Source: a bacterium HR20
GTDB lineage: Bacteria; Bacteroidota; Ignavibacteria; Kapaibacteriales; NICIL-2
Assembly (NCBI GenBank): GCA_002898675.1
Contig: BEHW01000013.1
Span: 1-30,993, forward strand
DNA length: 30,993 bases
Direction: 5' to 3'
Position numbers and translations under genes: made by a program
The notes under the pieces: model-generated
Told to the model about the DNA's origin: nothing
Databases searched by the model: none
Seen by the model: only the letters and a program-made list of their open reading frames with translations
Part shown: positions 7,276 through 16,753 of the stretch, in pieces
Layout: every line of letters begins with the position of its first letter
How positions within the stretch are numbered: position 1 is the first letter of the stretch

Positions 7276-8216
7276 GACTGCACACGCTGGGAAGAAAGTT
7301 CAACTCGTGGATCGAGCAACGCGTAGAGCACATCGGAGAAGAAGTTGACAACGACAAAAACCGCTGCGGTAAAGAGTACAGTTCCCTGGATAACCGGATA
7401 ATCGAGCTTGGTTATTGCATCGAATGCTGCACTGCCAATGCCCGGCCAGTTGAAGATGTACTCGACAAAGTACGCTCCTGCAAGCAACCCTGCGAACCAT
7501 GTCCCGACCGTAGTCACCACAGGATTGAGCGCATTTCGCAGTGCGTGAACGGCAATGACGCGGCTGCTCGGTAAGCCTTTCGCTCGCGCAGTGCGGATGT
7601 AATCTTGCCCGAGCACTTCGAGCATGCTCGCGCGCGTTACCCGTGCGATGATCGCCAGCGGACGGATACCTAGCGTCACTGCCGGCAAGACCAAGTATTC
7701 GATGCCACGATCAACGTACCCCGCAATCGGGAACCACGGCAACACTTGCCCGAAGAGCACCATCAAGAAAATCGCCATCACGATCGAGGGCAGCGAAATC
7801 CCGAACTGCGCCAGTGCCATCGTCGCTGTGTCGAGCCATGTATTGGCGCGTACTGCGGAAAGCACACCGAGCGCAATCCCCAGCACTGTCGCAATCACCA
7901 TGGCAACCGTTGCCAGCAGTGCGGTCGCTGGAAGGCGATCGAGCACGATTTCGAGCACTGGGCGATTCGACGCAATCGAGCGCCCCAGGTCGCCGACAGC
8001 AAGGCGTTCCAGGTACCGCCAATACTGCACGTAGAGTGGCCTGTTGAAGCCGTACTGCTCGCGCAGCGCTTGGAGCGTCGCCTCGTCAGCACGCTGACCA
8101 AGCATGACCCGTGCCGGATCGCCAGGAATTGCTCGCACGAGGAAGAACGAGACCGTCACAACACCGAGCAGCATGAGAACGGTATAGCCGAGCCGCCCGA
8201 GCAAGTACCGCAGCAT
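7272..8216 (-). CDS. ABC transporter permease, DppB/OppB type (orphan)
   Basis: This 314-residue inner-membrane permease belongs to the dipeptide/oligopeptide/nickel family. It starts MLRYLLGRLGYTVLMLLGVVTVSFFLVRAIPGDP in pattern, continues with LREQYGFNRPLYVQYWRYL and the periplasmic segment GDLGRS, and has the cytoplasmic EAA-like loop TARAKGLPSSRVIAVHALRNALNP that contacts the ATPase. Six membrane helices are expected for the family and the hydrophobic pattern agrees. DppB normally pairs with DppC, DppD/F and a binding protein, none of which is here: metG ends 35 bases upstream and msrA overlaps downstream (ATGA). It may use components encoded elsewhere. The ATG at 8216 is preferred over a TTG two codons earlier. 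The transported substrate cannot be inferred. Confidence 0.9.
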   Translation of the reverse strand: MLRYLLGRLGYTVLMLLGVVTVSFFLVRAIPGDPARVMLGQRADEATLQALREQYGFNRPLYVQYWRYLERLAVGDLGRSIASNRPVLEIVLDRLPATALLATVAMVIATVLGIALGVLSAVRANTWLDTATMALAQFGISLPSIVMAIFLMVLFGQVLPWFPIAGYVDRGIEYLVLPAVTLGIRPLAIIARVTRASMLEVLGQDYIRTARAKGLPSSRVIAVHALRNALNPVVTTVGTWFAGLLAGAYFVEYIFNWPGIGSAAFDAITKLDYPVIQGTVLFTAAVFVVVNFFSDVLYALLDPRVELSSQRVQS

Positions 8217-8251
8217 TGGCAAGGTTGGAAAGAGAACCGACGGCGAATTTA

Positions 8252-10417
8252 CTACCGCACCACCGAGCCAGGTGGAATCTCCCCACGCGGCGAAACTATC
8301 ACCAACTGCTCGCCGTTGCTCGCAGCCAGCAGCATGCCATTCGACTCGACTCCCATAAGCCGTGCTGGCGCAAGATTGGCAACAATGACAACGTCGAGGC
8401 CGATTAGTTCATCGGGCGAGTAGTGCTTGCCGATGCCTGCCACGATCTGTCGCTCTTGGCTGCCGAGATTGACGATCAGCTTGATGAGCTTGTTCGATTT
8501 CGGCACCCGCTCGGCGGAAACGATGCGTCCGGTGCGCAGTTCAACTCGTGCGAAATCTTCGATGCTGATGCGCTCGCGTTCGGGCGCCGACTCTGGTGGG
8601 GCTTCCGGAGCTTGAGCGCCAAGTTTGGCGCGTTGCATTACGATGCACTCATCGCTGATCGGTTCAATAAGGCGCTGCGGCTGGCCAAGTGGCGTTCCCT
8701 GCTCGACGAGCGGTTGCGGAATTGTCGCCCAGAGGTTCGGACCTGCACTCGCACCCGAGGATTCACCCGTTGTCGGCTGCGCAATACCGCAGAGCTGCTG
8801 GATGCTCCGCGACAGGTTCGGTGCAACTGGCGCCAGCGCGATTGCGATACTCCGAAGCACTTGCACGCAGGTATAGAGCGTTCGCGCACACTGCGCAGGA
8901 TGTTCCGTGAGCGATTTCCAGGGAGCAGCATCGTTGAAAAACTTGTTCGCCGCGCGCGCAAGGTTCATCGTTTCACTCGTCGCATCTCGAAAGCGGAACG
9001 AGCGATATGCTGCCGCAATTGCTTCTGCGCCATTGGCAAGTGCGGCAATCACAGCGCGTTCCTCCGCGGAGAAGTGCTCTGCATCGAGTGCGATGCCCCC
9101 ACCGGCGTGGTTGGCGACCGCAGCGTGCCACCTGGCGGGGAATTCTCGATCCTGCTCGGAGAGTATCGGCACCTTCCCCTCGAAATGCCGCGCAATGAAC
9201 GCAAGCACCCGATTGGCGTAATTGCCCACAATTGCTGCCAGTTCGTTGTTGGTGCGTGCTTGGAAGTCGCTCCAGCTAAAATCGGCGTCGCGCGTTTCGG
9301 GGAAATTCATCGCCAAGGTGTAGCGGAGCGCATCGCGATGGTGCGGGTGCGGAAAGTCCGTCAGTGCATCGCGAAGGTCAATGCTCCAGTTGCGCGACTT
9401 GGAGAATTTCTGCCCCTCGAGATTGAGGAACTCATGTGCCGGCACGTTCGATGGGAGGATGTACCCGCCCCGCGCCATGAGCATCGCAGGGAACATCAGC
9501 GTGTGGAAGACGATGTTGTCCTTCCCAATGAACGCAGCGTAGTACGTCTGGCGGTCGCTCGAGTGCAACCACCACTGCTGCCAACGTTCGGGATCCCCAC
9601 TGTCGCGTGCCCATTGATGGGTTGCACTGATGTAGCCAAGCAGTGCCTCGAACCACACGTAGAGAACCTTCCCCTCTGCGTTCGGCAGCGGCACGGGCAC
9701 ACCCCACCGCAGATCGCGTGTGATTGCTCGATCCTCCAAGCCTTGCTTGAGCCACGCACGCGCCTGCTGGAGGACGTTTTCCTTCCAATCCCGTTGGTGC
9801 GAAGCGATGTAGTCTTCGAGCGCACGTTGGAACTGACTGAGCCGAAAGTACCAGTGCGTTGTTGGCCGCACTGCCGGCGGCTTCCCGCTCAAAAGCGAAC
9901 GCGGATTTTTCAAGGCGAGCTGATCGTAGTAGGCACCGCACTGTTCGCACTGATCGCCGCGTGCACGCTCGTAGCCGCAGTTGGGGCAGGTTCCCTCGAC
10001 GTAACGATCGGGCAAAAACATCCCCGCTTCCTCATCGTAGAACTGCAGCTGCTGCCGTTCTTCGAGCAGTCCGCGATGGTAAAAATCCAGAAACCATTCC
10101 TGCGCCAAGCGGTGATGCAGTGGACTGGAGGTACGGCCATAAACGTCGAAACTGATCCCGAACTGATCGAAAGATTCCTTGTTGGCAGCGTGGTAGTGGT
10201 CCACGATCTCTTGTGGAGTTTTGCCTTCTTGCTCAGCTCGGATCGTAATCGCCACACCGTGCTCGTCGGAACCGCAGACGAAGAGAACTTGCTCGCCGGA
10301 AAGCCGGAGATAGCGTGCGTAGAGATCTGCGGGCAAGTACGCACCAGCGATGTGACCAAGGTGGATGTAGCCATTTGCATAGGGTAATGCAGCTGTGATC
10401 AGGTACTGTTGCGCCAT
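8252..10417 (-). CDS. metG: Methionine--tRNA ligase
   Basis: MetRS charges tRNA-Met with methionine in the cytoplasm. The 721-residue protein has the class I motif HLGH (residues 19-22), a zinc knuckle with four cysteines (Cys144, Cys147, Cys157, Cys160) in the connective peptide, and the KMSKS loop as KFSKS (337-341) followed by RNW, the form common in Bacteroidota. The anticodon-binding helical domain follows. A C-terminal EMAP-II/Trbp111-like tRNA-binding domain covers roughly 615-721 (RVELRTGRIVSAERVP, GSQERQIVAGIGKHY, ANLAPARLMGVESNGM). A linker of about 60 residues rich in Ala, Pro and Glu precedes it. The start at 10417 matches the family; the frame is open further upstream but not conserved-looking, and a -7 box lies 28 bases before this ATG. 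It is the first gene of a four-gene operon. Confidence 0.97.
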   Translation of the reverse strand: MAQQYLITAALPYANGYIHLGHIAGAYLPADLYARYLRLSGEQVLFVCGSDEHGVAITIRAEQEGKTPQEIVDHYHAANKESFDQFGISFDVYGRTSSPLHHRLAQEWFLDFYHRGLLEERQQLQFYDEEAGMFLPDRYVEGTCPNCGYERARGDQCEQCGAYYDQLALKNPRSLLSGKPPAVRPTTHWYFRLSQFQRALEDYIASHQRDWKENVLQQARAWLKQGLEDRAITRDLRWGVPVPLPNAEGKVLYVWFEALLGYISATHQWARDSGDPERWQQWWLHSSDRQTYYAAFIGKDNIVFHTLMFPAMLMARGGYILPSNVPAHEFLNLEGQKFSKSRNWSIDLRDALTDFPHPHHRDALRYTLAMNFPETRDADFSWSDFQARTNNELAAIVGNYANRVLAFIARHFEGKVPILSEQDREFPARWHAAVANHAGGGIALDAEHFSAEERAVIAALANGAEAIAAAYRSFRFRDATSETMNLARAANKFFNDAAPWKSLTEHPAQCARTLYTCVQVLRSIAIALAPVAPNLSRSIQQLCGIAQPTTGESSGASAGPNLWATIPQPLVEQGTPLGQPQRLIEPISDECIVMQRAKLGAQAPEAPPESAPERERISIEDFARVELRTGRIVSAERVPKSNKLIKLIVNLGSQERQIVAGIGKHYSPDELIGLDVVIVANLAPARLMGVESNGMLLAASNGEQLVIVSPRGEIPPGSVVR

Positions 10418-10444
10418 AGAGGGCTGTCGTAGGTCTGTTCCGCA

Positions 10445-10452
10445 CAAAGATA
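10445..10452 (-). promoter_or_regulatory. Bacteroidota-type -7 promoter box for metG (TATCTTTG)
   Basis: On the minus strand TATCTTTG matches TAnnTTTG exactly, and its last base is 28 bases from the metG ATG. No TTG is found at a suitable -33 distance; TTA about 22 bases upstream is the nearest candidate. The same octamer precedes gcvT. Confidence 0.6.
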
Positions 10453-10490
10453 CGGGAGCATTCGACGCGGAATAGTAACTTGCAACGTCT

Positions 10491-13400
10491 ATGCCTTCGA
10501 TGAAACGGCGATTTCTCCGCGGTCGGCTTCGCGCGCAATTTGCAGGCGGTGGTTCACGCATGCGGCGTCTGGTGCGTGCCCTTGCACTCACTGTAGCGGC
10601 AAGTGGTTCGCTGGTCGTGCTCCTTGGGATTGCGCTCTATGGGCTGGCACAGACAGAAACGTTCAACCGCTGGCTTGCAAAAGTGCTTCAAGCAGCGCTT
10701 CGCGATCAGCTCAACGCCGAGCTTTCAATCGGGAGTGTTCGTGTGCGCGTCTTCGAAGGTGTTGAGCTGGATTCTGTCGCACTCGTCGCCGAAGGAGATA
10801 CCCTCCTTGCCTCACCACACATCGAGCTTCGGTATATCCCCGAAGCGCTCATCTTCCGCACCGTTGCCATCGAAGTGCTCCGTCTCGAATCGCCGCGCAT
10901 GCACCTGCGGCGTCTGGCAGACGGCACGTGGAATTTCGAGCATATCCTCCGCCCTACGTCATCCCCATCGGGAGAGCCGCCATCGCTCCTGGTTTACGTC
11001 CGCTCCTTCGAAATCCGCAGCGGAACGATTTTCACCGATGACGTGCAGGATACAATCCCACCTTCCCAGCGCCCTGCGCGGTTCGATCCATTCCATGCAA
11101 TGTTGACCGATGTCCGAGTGCGCACGACGGTCCTTGCTCAACTTCGCCAACGCCAGTACACGCTTGCACTCGATGAACTCAGCTTCCGCGATAGCATCAG
11201 CGGTTGGGGGATTCGCCAGGCATCGGGCATCGTCGCTGTTGACCCTGCATCGCTGGCGGTCACCTCGCTTTCGATCGCACTCCCTGCATCGAACGTCACA
11301 ATCGCCAAAGCCACGCTCGGCATCGGCGACACAACGCTTCCCTACCGTGCAAGGCTTGCTCTCACCCCCCTTCATCCGAACGATGCCTACCATCTGCTGC
11401 CGCCCGACATTGCGCTCGGTAGCTCACTCGAACTCGATGCAACTGTCGAGGGTTCACTCGACAGCATGCGCGTTGTCCTTGTGCATGCTGCAACAGGACG
11501 GACCGATCTTCGGGGGCACGTGAGTTTCCACAATTTCCGCAGTAACGCGCCGCTGCGATGGAACGCTGAACTTAGTCCATCCGTGGTGTGGTGGAGCGAT
11601 GTGCGGCAGTTGCTCGGTTGGCTCGATTTGCCGCCTATCGCGGCACTCGATGGTTGTCGCATTGCCATGCTGCGCGCTCGCGGCGCTGGCGATTCTCTCT
11701 GGGCAGATGTTCGCGCGACAACCAGCGCGGGGACCGCAGACCTTCGCGCATTGCTGCGCATCGGCAATCCCATTGGCTACACCGTAGATGGCACGTTCAG
11801 CCAGGTCAACCTTGCACAGCTCGTTCCCTTCCTGCCGGCATCAGCACTGGCAGGCACGCTTCTGCTCCGTGGCGAAGGCACCGAGCTTGCCAGAGCGCAC
11901 GGCCAACTGGAGCTATCGCTCGACACCAGCAGCATTGCAGAGCAACGGCTGACGCATGTCTCCGTCCGTGCCCAACTCGACCGTGGCAGGCTCTTGCTCG
12001 ACTCACTCGAGGCAATCTTTCCCCGCAACGGAGGGGAAGAACAGCCGCGTGTGTACGGCCACGGCACGATCGCGCTTACCGGTACTAACGACGTCGAGCT
12101 TTGGCTTGGAAGCGACCATATGCCACTTCGGCGATTGCTCAACAGCAGCCTTGCACCAGAGGTGTTGTCTGCAACTGTCGCGCTCCGCAGCAGCGGCTCG
12201 ACGCCCGATAGTCTCCGCCTCGCACTCAATGCTGACGTCACTGAGCTTGTCTTGCAAGACCGAGCGCTCTTTCCGTTCCAGCTTGCCGCAACACTCGATT
12301 TCGACCAAGCTGGACGCCGCATTGCGACGATTCGCTCACCGCAGATTACAGCAAGCATCGCCGGCCGTTTCGGGCTGGCCGCACTTGGCCGCACGGTAGG
12401 CTCCCACATCCCGCTCACCGACACGCTCCTTCGATGGATGCTCGGCTACGCCACGGGGAAGCCAACAGCATCACTGCCGGCAATCGAATCTGCCGACACA
12501 GCGGAGGCTACGTTCTCGGTCCACGTGCACAGTCTTGCATTGCTTGCACCGCTGTTTGCACCATCTGTCATCGAAGCGGAAGGTGTTCTTGCTGGAAGCA
12601 TCTCCGCTGCTGGATCGCGCAGTAGCATTGCACTCGACACGCTTTCGCTTCGCCGGTTGATCGTCGCTGAGCCGAACGGCTTTTATCTTGCTTCGATGCC
12701 GCTGGAGGCATCGCTCCATGCTGCATTTGCAGAGCTGGACCGTTCGCCACGCGTGGAGGCAGCCCAGCTCCGCGTTGCGGTTGATTCGGTCTTGCGTATC
12801 GGGAACCTCCGCATCATCCGGCCCGCGATAGACTGGCGGTGGGATGGCTCGCAGCTGGCGATCACAAGCGACACCGCGTGGATCGAGAACACGCTCCCGA
12901 TTCAATTCAGTGCACGTATCATTCCACAACAAGGAACTGGATACACCGCCCACGTCAATACTGCACTCATTGGACTTTCACCAACATTTACCTGGAGCCT
13001 GGCCAAGCCGCTGGTCGCAACGATGGATGCTGGCACCCTGACCGTTGATGCGCTCCTCCGCCAGGAGCAGAGCACGGCCACGCTCAATCTTGAAGGGAAC
13101 GTTGCCGCTGAGGGACCTCGGTGCCGCCTGGCACTGCGAACGTTCGATCTCGGCACGCTTGCAGCAATCCCTGCACTCGGCGGCCTTGAGCTTATCGGGC
13201 AGCTCGACGGGCAGCTCGATTCGCTCGTCATCTATGCCGACGGAAGCTGGGAGCGGCCACGCATGCTCATCAACGCGACTTTCGGTGAACTTCTCTACGG
13301 ACAGATTGAGCTTGGCCAGCAAGAAGTAACGCTCGACTACGACGGCGCCTTCCTTCGCGGGAGCACAAGCTTGCTCCTCAACGGTGCAAATGGAGAGCAA

Positions 13401-15095
13401 CGCACAGCGCTCGACGTTCGATTGCAACAGGTGCCGCTCGATTTTTCTCTCCTTCCCTTCCGCGCAGCGATACGCGAAGGAGAGCGATTGGCAGTGTTTC
13501 TGCAAGCAAGCCAACTCCCGCTGACAATTGTTGAGCCGTTCCTACCAGCAATTTCTCAGCTTCGCGGATCGGCAGAAGCCTTTGTCCGCATCGAAGGATC
13601 GCTGCCGGGGAACATCGAATTTTCGGGCACTGCACGCTACGCGGACGCAGAGTTTCTCGTACCGGCAACGAACATCCGCTACCGCAGCAGCGGAGTACTT
13701 TCGCTGCACAACAACGTGCTCGAGCTCGATACGCTTGTGCTCAGCAACGATCCTGCCGATTTGATCGGCGGCACAGCCCTTGCATCCGGACGCATAACGT
13801 TTCGCGGCTTCCAGCCTGACACGCTCGATGTCCACATCCGCATTCCCGGCGACCGCGGTTTCCTGGTGATGAGTTCGGCGACAGCGGCGGTCAACTCGAC
13901 GATGTACGGGCGAGTGGTTATCTCCACCGACGATGACCGTCGCGAGCGTGAGCTACGCTTCTACGGCACCATTGCCGAGCCACGGCTTGGTGGATTCTTG
14001 AGCATCGAAGATGCGGACGTTACCTTCCCACCAACCACAGCTGTGAGTGCGCAGACTTCGTCCTTCCGGTACCAGAAAACAGGCGAAGGCTACCTTGTAA
14101 CCGATGCAGTCATGATCACACCGCATGCAGACACAAGCATTGGCGACATACCCCCGCGGCAACCGCGTGCACGTTCTACCGAACGGCTGAGCATCGCGCC
14201 AGGCTTCACCGAGCGGCTCTACACGAGTGTGGACGTCAAGCTCCGCCGGCAGATCCGTGTCAAGATGGACTTTTCGGGTGTCGAGCAACTGGTTGCCTTC
14301 GTCGAACAGGAAAACCGCACTGAGTACTTGCGCTTTATTCGAGATGGCAGCCGACGGACAGAGCTGCGTGGTACTCTCATCGTGGACCCCAGTTCGACGT
14401 ACAAGTTCTACAGCACGTTCACTGCAAGTGGGAAACTGCGGTTCACCACTGGCGCGCTCGATAACCCGGAGGTGGATTTGCAAGCGGTCTATGACGGCGA
14501 GCGTATCATCGGGAGCGACAACCGACGCGAGCGCTACCGAGTGCTGCTCTACATCACCGGCACAAAGCGCCAGCCGCGGGTGCGGATGACCTATGAACTC
14601 AACGGCGAAATCGCTCCTGGGATGCGTGGTGACTCCAGCCGCATTATGACCAATGCGCTCTTGCTGCTTCTGTTCGGTCGCACGCAGGAGGAGCTCACCG
14701 GCGGTGCGAATGGAAGCGTTGCAACCTCTGCTCTCGACCAAAGCGTCAACGCGGCACGCTCTGCTGCTGTCTCTGCGTTCCTGACGAACGCGCTGCAGGG
14801 CGGTGTCATCAAGAACGTCAACGTTGACTTCGGATCGAGCGATGTCACAAGCCTGTCGCAAGCGCGGATTATGCTGACCGGGCAACTCTTCGGTGCGAAT
14901 GTCACTGTCGGTGGCTCGGTGGCAGACTTAGCACAGAATAGCCAGATTATGCTCGATCTTTCGATCGGCAATGCACTCGGCATCGAATGGCTTCGGAATC
15001 TTGTCGCGCAATTTCAGGCAACAGCAAACCCTGGGCAAAGTCTCTCCCGCCAGCAGAAGCAGTGGGAGTTTCGCCTGGGCTGGCGGGTGCCATAG
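10491..15095 (+). CDS. TamB/AsmA-like envelope assembly protein
   Basis: This 1534-residue protein has one N-terminal membrane anchor (about residues 27-52: LALTVAASG...LLGIALYGLA) followed by a very long periplasmic region of repeated beta-rich segments. It ends with a TamB-type (DUF490) C-terminal domain, seen in patterns such as VDVKLRRQIRVKMDF, ELRGTLIVDPSSTYKFY, GKLRFTTGALDNPEVDLQA, RMTYELNGEI and TNALLLLLFGR. Proteins of this class bridge inner and outer membranes and are implicated in lipid transport or outer-membrane protein assembly. Its size exceeds E. coli TamB (about 1260 residues), as is common in Bacteroidota/Chlorobiota. Three in-frame ATGs are possible: 10491, 10500 and 10561. 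The last would begin right at the anchor. A TAACTTG element at 10476-10482 is close to the first two. No TamA/BamA-like gene is adjacent; a GNAT-like gene follows after 28 bases. Confidence 0.85.
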   Translation: MPSMKRRFLRGRLRAQFAGGGSRMRRLVRALALTVAASGSLVVLLGIALYGLAQTETFNRWLAKVLQAALRDQLNAELSIGSVRVRVFEGVELDSVALVAEGDTLLASPHIELRYIPEALIFRTVAIEVLRLESPRMHLRRLADGTWNFEHILRPTSSPSGEPPSLLVYVRSFEIRSGTIFTDDVQDTIPPSQRPARFDPFHAMLTDVRVRTTVLAQLRQRQYTLALDELSFRDSISGWGIRQASGIVAVDPASLAVTSLSIALPASNVTIAKATLGIGDTTLPYRARLALTPLHPNDAYHLLPPDIALGSSLELDATVEGSLDSMRVVLVHAATGRTDLRGHVSFHNFRSNAPLRWNAELSPSVVWWSDVRQLLGWLDLPPIAALDGCRIAMLRARGAGDSLWADVRATTSAGTADLRALLRIGNPIGYTVDGTFSQVNLAQLVPFLPASALAGTLLLRGEGTELARAHGQLELSLDTSSIAEQRLTHVSVRAQLDRGRLLLDSLEAIFPRNGGEEQPRVYGHGTIALTGTNDVELWLGSDHMPLRRLLNSSLAPEVLSATVALRSSGSTPDSLRLALNADVTELVLQDRALFPFQLAATLDFDQAGRRIATIRSPQITASIAGRFGLAALGRTVGSHIPLTDTLLRWMLGYATGKPTASLPAIESADTAEATFSVHVHSLALLAPLFAPSVIEAEGVLAGSISAAGSRSSIALDTLSLRRLIVAEPNGFYLASMPLEASLHAAFAELDRSPRVEAAQLRVAVDSVLRIGNLRIIRPAIDWRWDGSQLAITSDTAWIENTLPIQFSARIIPQQGTGYTAHVNTALIGLSPTFTWSLAKPLVATMDAGTLTVDALLRQEQSTATLNLEGNVAAEGPRCRLALRTFDLGTLAAIPALGGLELIGQLDGQLDSLVIYADGSWERPRMLINATFGELLYGQIELGQQEVTLDYDGAFLRGSTSLLLNGANGEQRTALDVRLQQVPLDFSLLPFRAAIREGERLAVFLQASQLPLTIVEPFLPAISQLRGSAEAFVRIEGSLPGNIEFSGTARYADAEFLVPATNIRYRSSGVLSLHNNVLELDTLVLSNDPADLIGGTALASGRITFRGFQPDTLDVHIRIPGDRGFLVMSSATAAVNSTMYGRVVISTDDDRRERELRFYGTIAEPRLGGFLSIEDADVTFPPTTAVSAQTSSFRYQKTGEGYLVTDAVMITPHADTSIGDIPPRQPRARSTERLSIAPGFTERLYTSVDVKLRRQIRVKMDFSGVEQLVAFVEQENRTEYLRFIRDGSRRTELRGTLIVDPSSTYKFYSTFTASGKLRFTTGALDNPEVDLQAVYDGERIIGSDNRRERYRVLLYITGTKRQPRVRMTYELNGEIAPGMRGDSSRIMTNALLLLLFGRTQEELTGGANGSVATSALDQSVNAARSAAVSAFLTNALQGGVIKNVNVDFGSSDVTSLSQARIMLTGQLFGANVTVGGSVADLAQNSQIMLDLSIGNALGIEWLRNLVAQFQATANPGQSLSRQQKQWEFRLGWRVP

Positions 15096-15123
15096 GGCAT
15101 GTTCCACTTCATATGAGGGCACG

Positions 15124-16254
15124 ATGAAGCTTATTCGGCTCGACGAGCGCAGTCGCCGCGATCGGCTCCGCTTCGTCAAATCGCAGTGGCGTTTCTACCA
15201 GGGCGATCCCCACTGGGTACCGCCGCTCATCTTCGATCGGATGAAGCTGCTCGACGTCCGCCGCAACCCCTTCTACCAGCACAGCAAGATCGCATTGTTT
15301 CTGGTTGAGGATCGCACTGGACCACTCGGACGCATCGCTGCAATTGTCAACGACAACCACAATCGCACACACAACGACCGTGTCGGTTTTTTCGGCTTCT
15401 ACGAGAGCATCCACTCCCAGGAGGTCACAAGTGCACTCCTCGATGCTGCTGCTGAGTGGCTCCAGCTCCATGGGATGACGCACATCCGCGGCCCTGTCAA
15501 CCCCTCGATGAACGATGAATGCGGGTTGCTCATCGAAGGGTTTGACCGTCCGCCGGTCGTCTTGATGACGTACAATCCACCGTACTACCCTGCGCTGCTC
15601 GAAGGTTGGGGGCTGCAGAAAACGATGGACCTCTACGCCTACCTGCTCGATCAGGAGAGCTACCGTTCGGAAAAGCTCGATCGCTTGCTCGGTATCGTGC
15701 GCCAACGCACCGGCGTTCAGATTCGTGCGATGGACTTCCGCAATCGCACGCAGTTCCGCCGCGATGTCGAGATCCTTCGCGACCTCTACAACACCGCATG
15801 GGAAAAAAATTGGGGCTTTGTGAAAATGACCGACGCGGAGTTCGACTTCCTCGCAGCTGACCTCAAGCAAATCGCCGATCCGAACCTTGTTCTCATCGCT
15901 GAAGTTGGCGATCGCCCCGTCGGCTTTGCGCTGGCGCTGCCGGACATCAACCAGTGCCTGATCCACAACCGAAGCGGCCGCTTGCTGCCGGGTCTTTGGC
16001 ACCTTATGACGAAACGGAAGCAGATAACAATGGTGCGAATCATCGTACTCGGCTTGCTGCCCGAATTTCGCCGCACTGGGATTGATGCAGTGCTCTACGC
16101 TGAAATTGGCGAACGTGCAAAAGCACGCGGTGCACTGTGGGGCGAGGCATCCTGGATTCTCGAGACAAATGACCCGATGAACCATGCACTACAGAACACG
16201 ATGCATGGCGTGCGCTACAAAACCTACCGGCTCTACGAGCGCACGATTGAATAG
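15124..16254 (+). CDS. GNAT-like acetyltransferase-fold protein, function unknown
   Basis: This is a 376-residue soluble protein. The N-terminal half contains FVKSQWRFYQGDPHWVPPL and GRIAAIVNDNHN, then GFFGFYESI and a conserved-looking segment HIRGPVNPSMNDECGLLIEGFDRPP. The C-terminal half has a GNAT-like core in which VGFALALPDIN, VRIIVLGLLPEFRRTGIDAVLYAEI and a final EASWILETNDPMNHALQNTMHG pattern resemble strand 4, the acetyl-CoA loop (RxxGxxxxL here RRTGIDAVL) and helix 5. The family is widespread in Bacteroidota and often labelled only as hypothetical or N-acetyltransferase; resemblance to E. coli YghO is from memory and not certain. A Gly-rich pyrophosphate loop is reduced. It follows the TamB-like gene by 28 bases with GAGG before the ATG, so co-transcription is likely. 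Substrate unknown. Confidence 0.8.
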   Translation: MKLIRLDERSRRDRLRFVKSQWRFYQGDPHWVPPLIFDRMKLLDVRRNPFYQHSKIALFLVEDRTGPLGRIAAIVNDNHNRTHNDRVGFFGFYESIHSQEVTSALLDAAAEWLQLHGMTHIRGPVNPSMNDECGLLIEGFDRPPVVLMTYNPPYYPALLEGWGLQKTMDLYAYLLDQESYRSEKLDRLLGIVRQRTGVQIRAMDFRNRTQFRRDVEILRDLYNTAWEKNWGFVKMTDAEFDFLAADLKQIADPNLVLIAEVGDRPVGFALALPDINQCLIHNRSGRLLPGLWHLMTKRKQITMVRIIVLGLLPEFRRTGIDAVLYAEIGERAKARGALWGEASWILETNDPMNHALQNTMHGVRYKTYRLYERTIE

Positions 16255-16339
16255 CGTGCGAGCACGTTTTCATGCGCACCCGGCAAAATGTTGTACATCG
16301 CTGCTCGTTACCTGTACGTGGTGAAGCACTCGTGGCTCG

Positions 16340-16347
16340 CATTTTTG
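16340..16347 (+). promoter_or_regulatory. Possible -7 box for the metal-uptake genes (CATTTTTG)
   Basis: CATTTTTG differs from TAnnTTTG at one position and ends 33 bases before the ATG at 16380. It lies in the 125-base gap after the GNAT-like gene, where a new transcript would be expected. No -33 element is convincing, so this is a weak candidate. Confidence 0.3.
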
Positions 16348-16379
16348 TACCGCATGTTGAACCATTCCACCTACAAGTG

Positions 16380-16748
16380 ATGCGTATCGCCCTTGTACTC
16401 TCCGTTGCTGCACTGCTTACTCTCGCCGGTGTAGCCCAGGAGACTGCGAAAAAGCAGCCCACAACAGTAACGACAACGTTCACCGTTTACGGCAACTGCG
16501 GCAAGTGCAAAAAGAACATCGAGCGCCCGTTCAAGGAAATGCAAGGGGTCGAGAAAGCAACATGGGACAAAAAGACAAAGCAGTTTACGATCACGTACGA
16601 CCCCACCGTACTCACTGAGCGGCGAATCAAGGAAATCATCGCCGAGCAAGGCTACGATAGCGACGACGTCAAAGCAAGCGATGAAGCGTACGCGAAGCTT
16701 CCCAAGTGCTGCCGCTATCGCGACGGTAGTTCCCACGATGATCACTAA
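16380..16748 (+). CDS. Periplasmic heavy-metal-associated (HMA) domain protein
   Basis: This 122-residue protein has a signal peptide (about residues 1-19, ending GVAQ) and one ferredoxin-like HMA domain. The metal site is a CxxC motif, CGKC at 40-43, in the context YGNCGKCKKNIE. The domain then shows GVEKATWDKKTKQFTITYDP and IKEIIAEQGYDSDDVKA. The tail adds a second thiol pair in LPKCCRYRD (Cys110-Cys111) and a terminal HDDH, features recurrent in Bacteroidota periplasmic HMA proteins. It probably binds Cu(I) or another soft metal in the periplasm, receiving it from or handing it to partners. The ATG at 16380 is chosen over 16272 because it opens the signal peptide. The next gene begins 5 bases after its stop, and the TonB-dependent receptor follows, forming a plausible metal-acquisition unit. 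Confidence 0.9.
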   Translation: MRIALVLSVAALLTLAGVAQETAKKQPTTVTTTFTVYGNCGKCKKNIERPFKEMQGVEKATWDKKTKQFTITYDPTVLTERRIKEIIAEQGYDSDDVKASDEAYAKLPKCCRYRDGSSHDDH

Positions 16749-16753
16749 GCCAG

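Noticed and set aside
8423..10387. A 654-codon open frame on the plus strand opposite metG
   Set aside because: It lies wholly antisense to a clearly conserved metG gene and its translation is Arg/Cys/His-rich with no domain; it results from codon bias of the real gene.
13953..16185. Long minus-strand frames opposite the TamB-like and GNAT-like genes (13953-14885 and 15109-16185)
   Set aside because: Both are shadows of real genes with conserved patterns and show no domain or promoter.
16255..16270. CGTG-CGAG-CACG followed by TTTT after the GNAT-like gene
   Set aside because: A 4-bp stem is too short to support a terminator call, though position and T-run fit.
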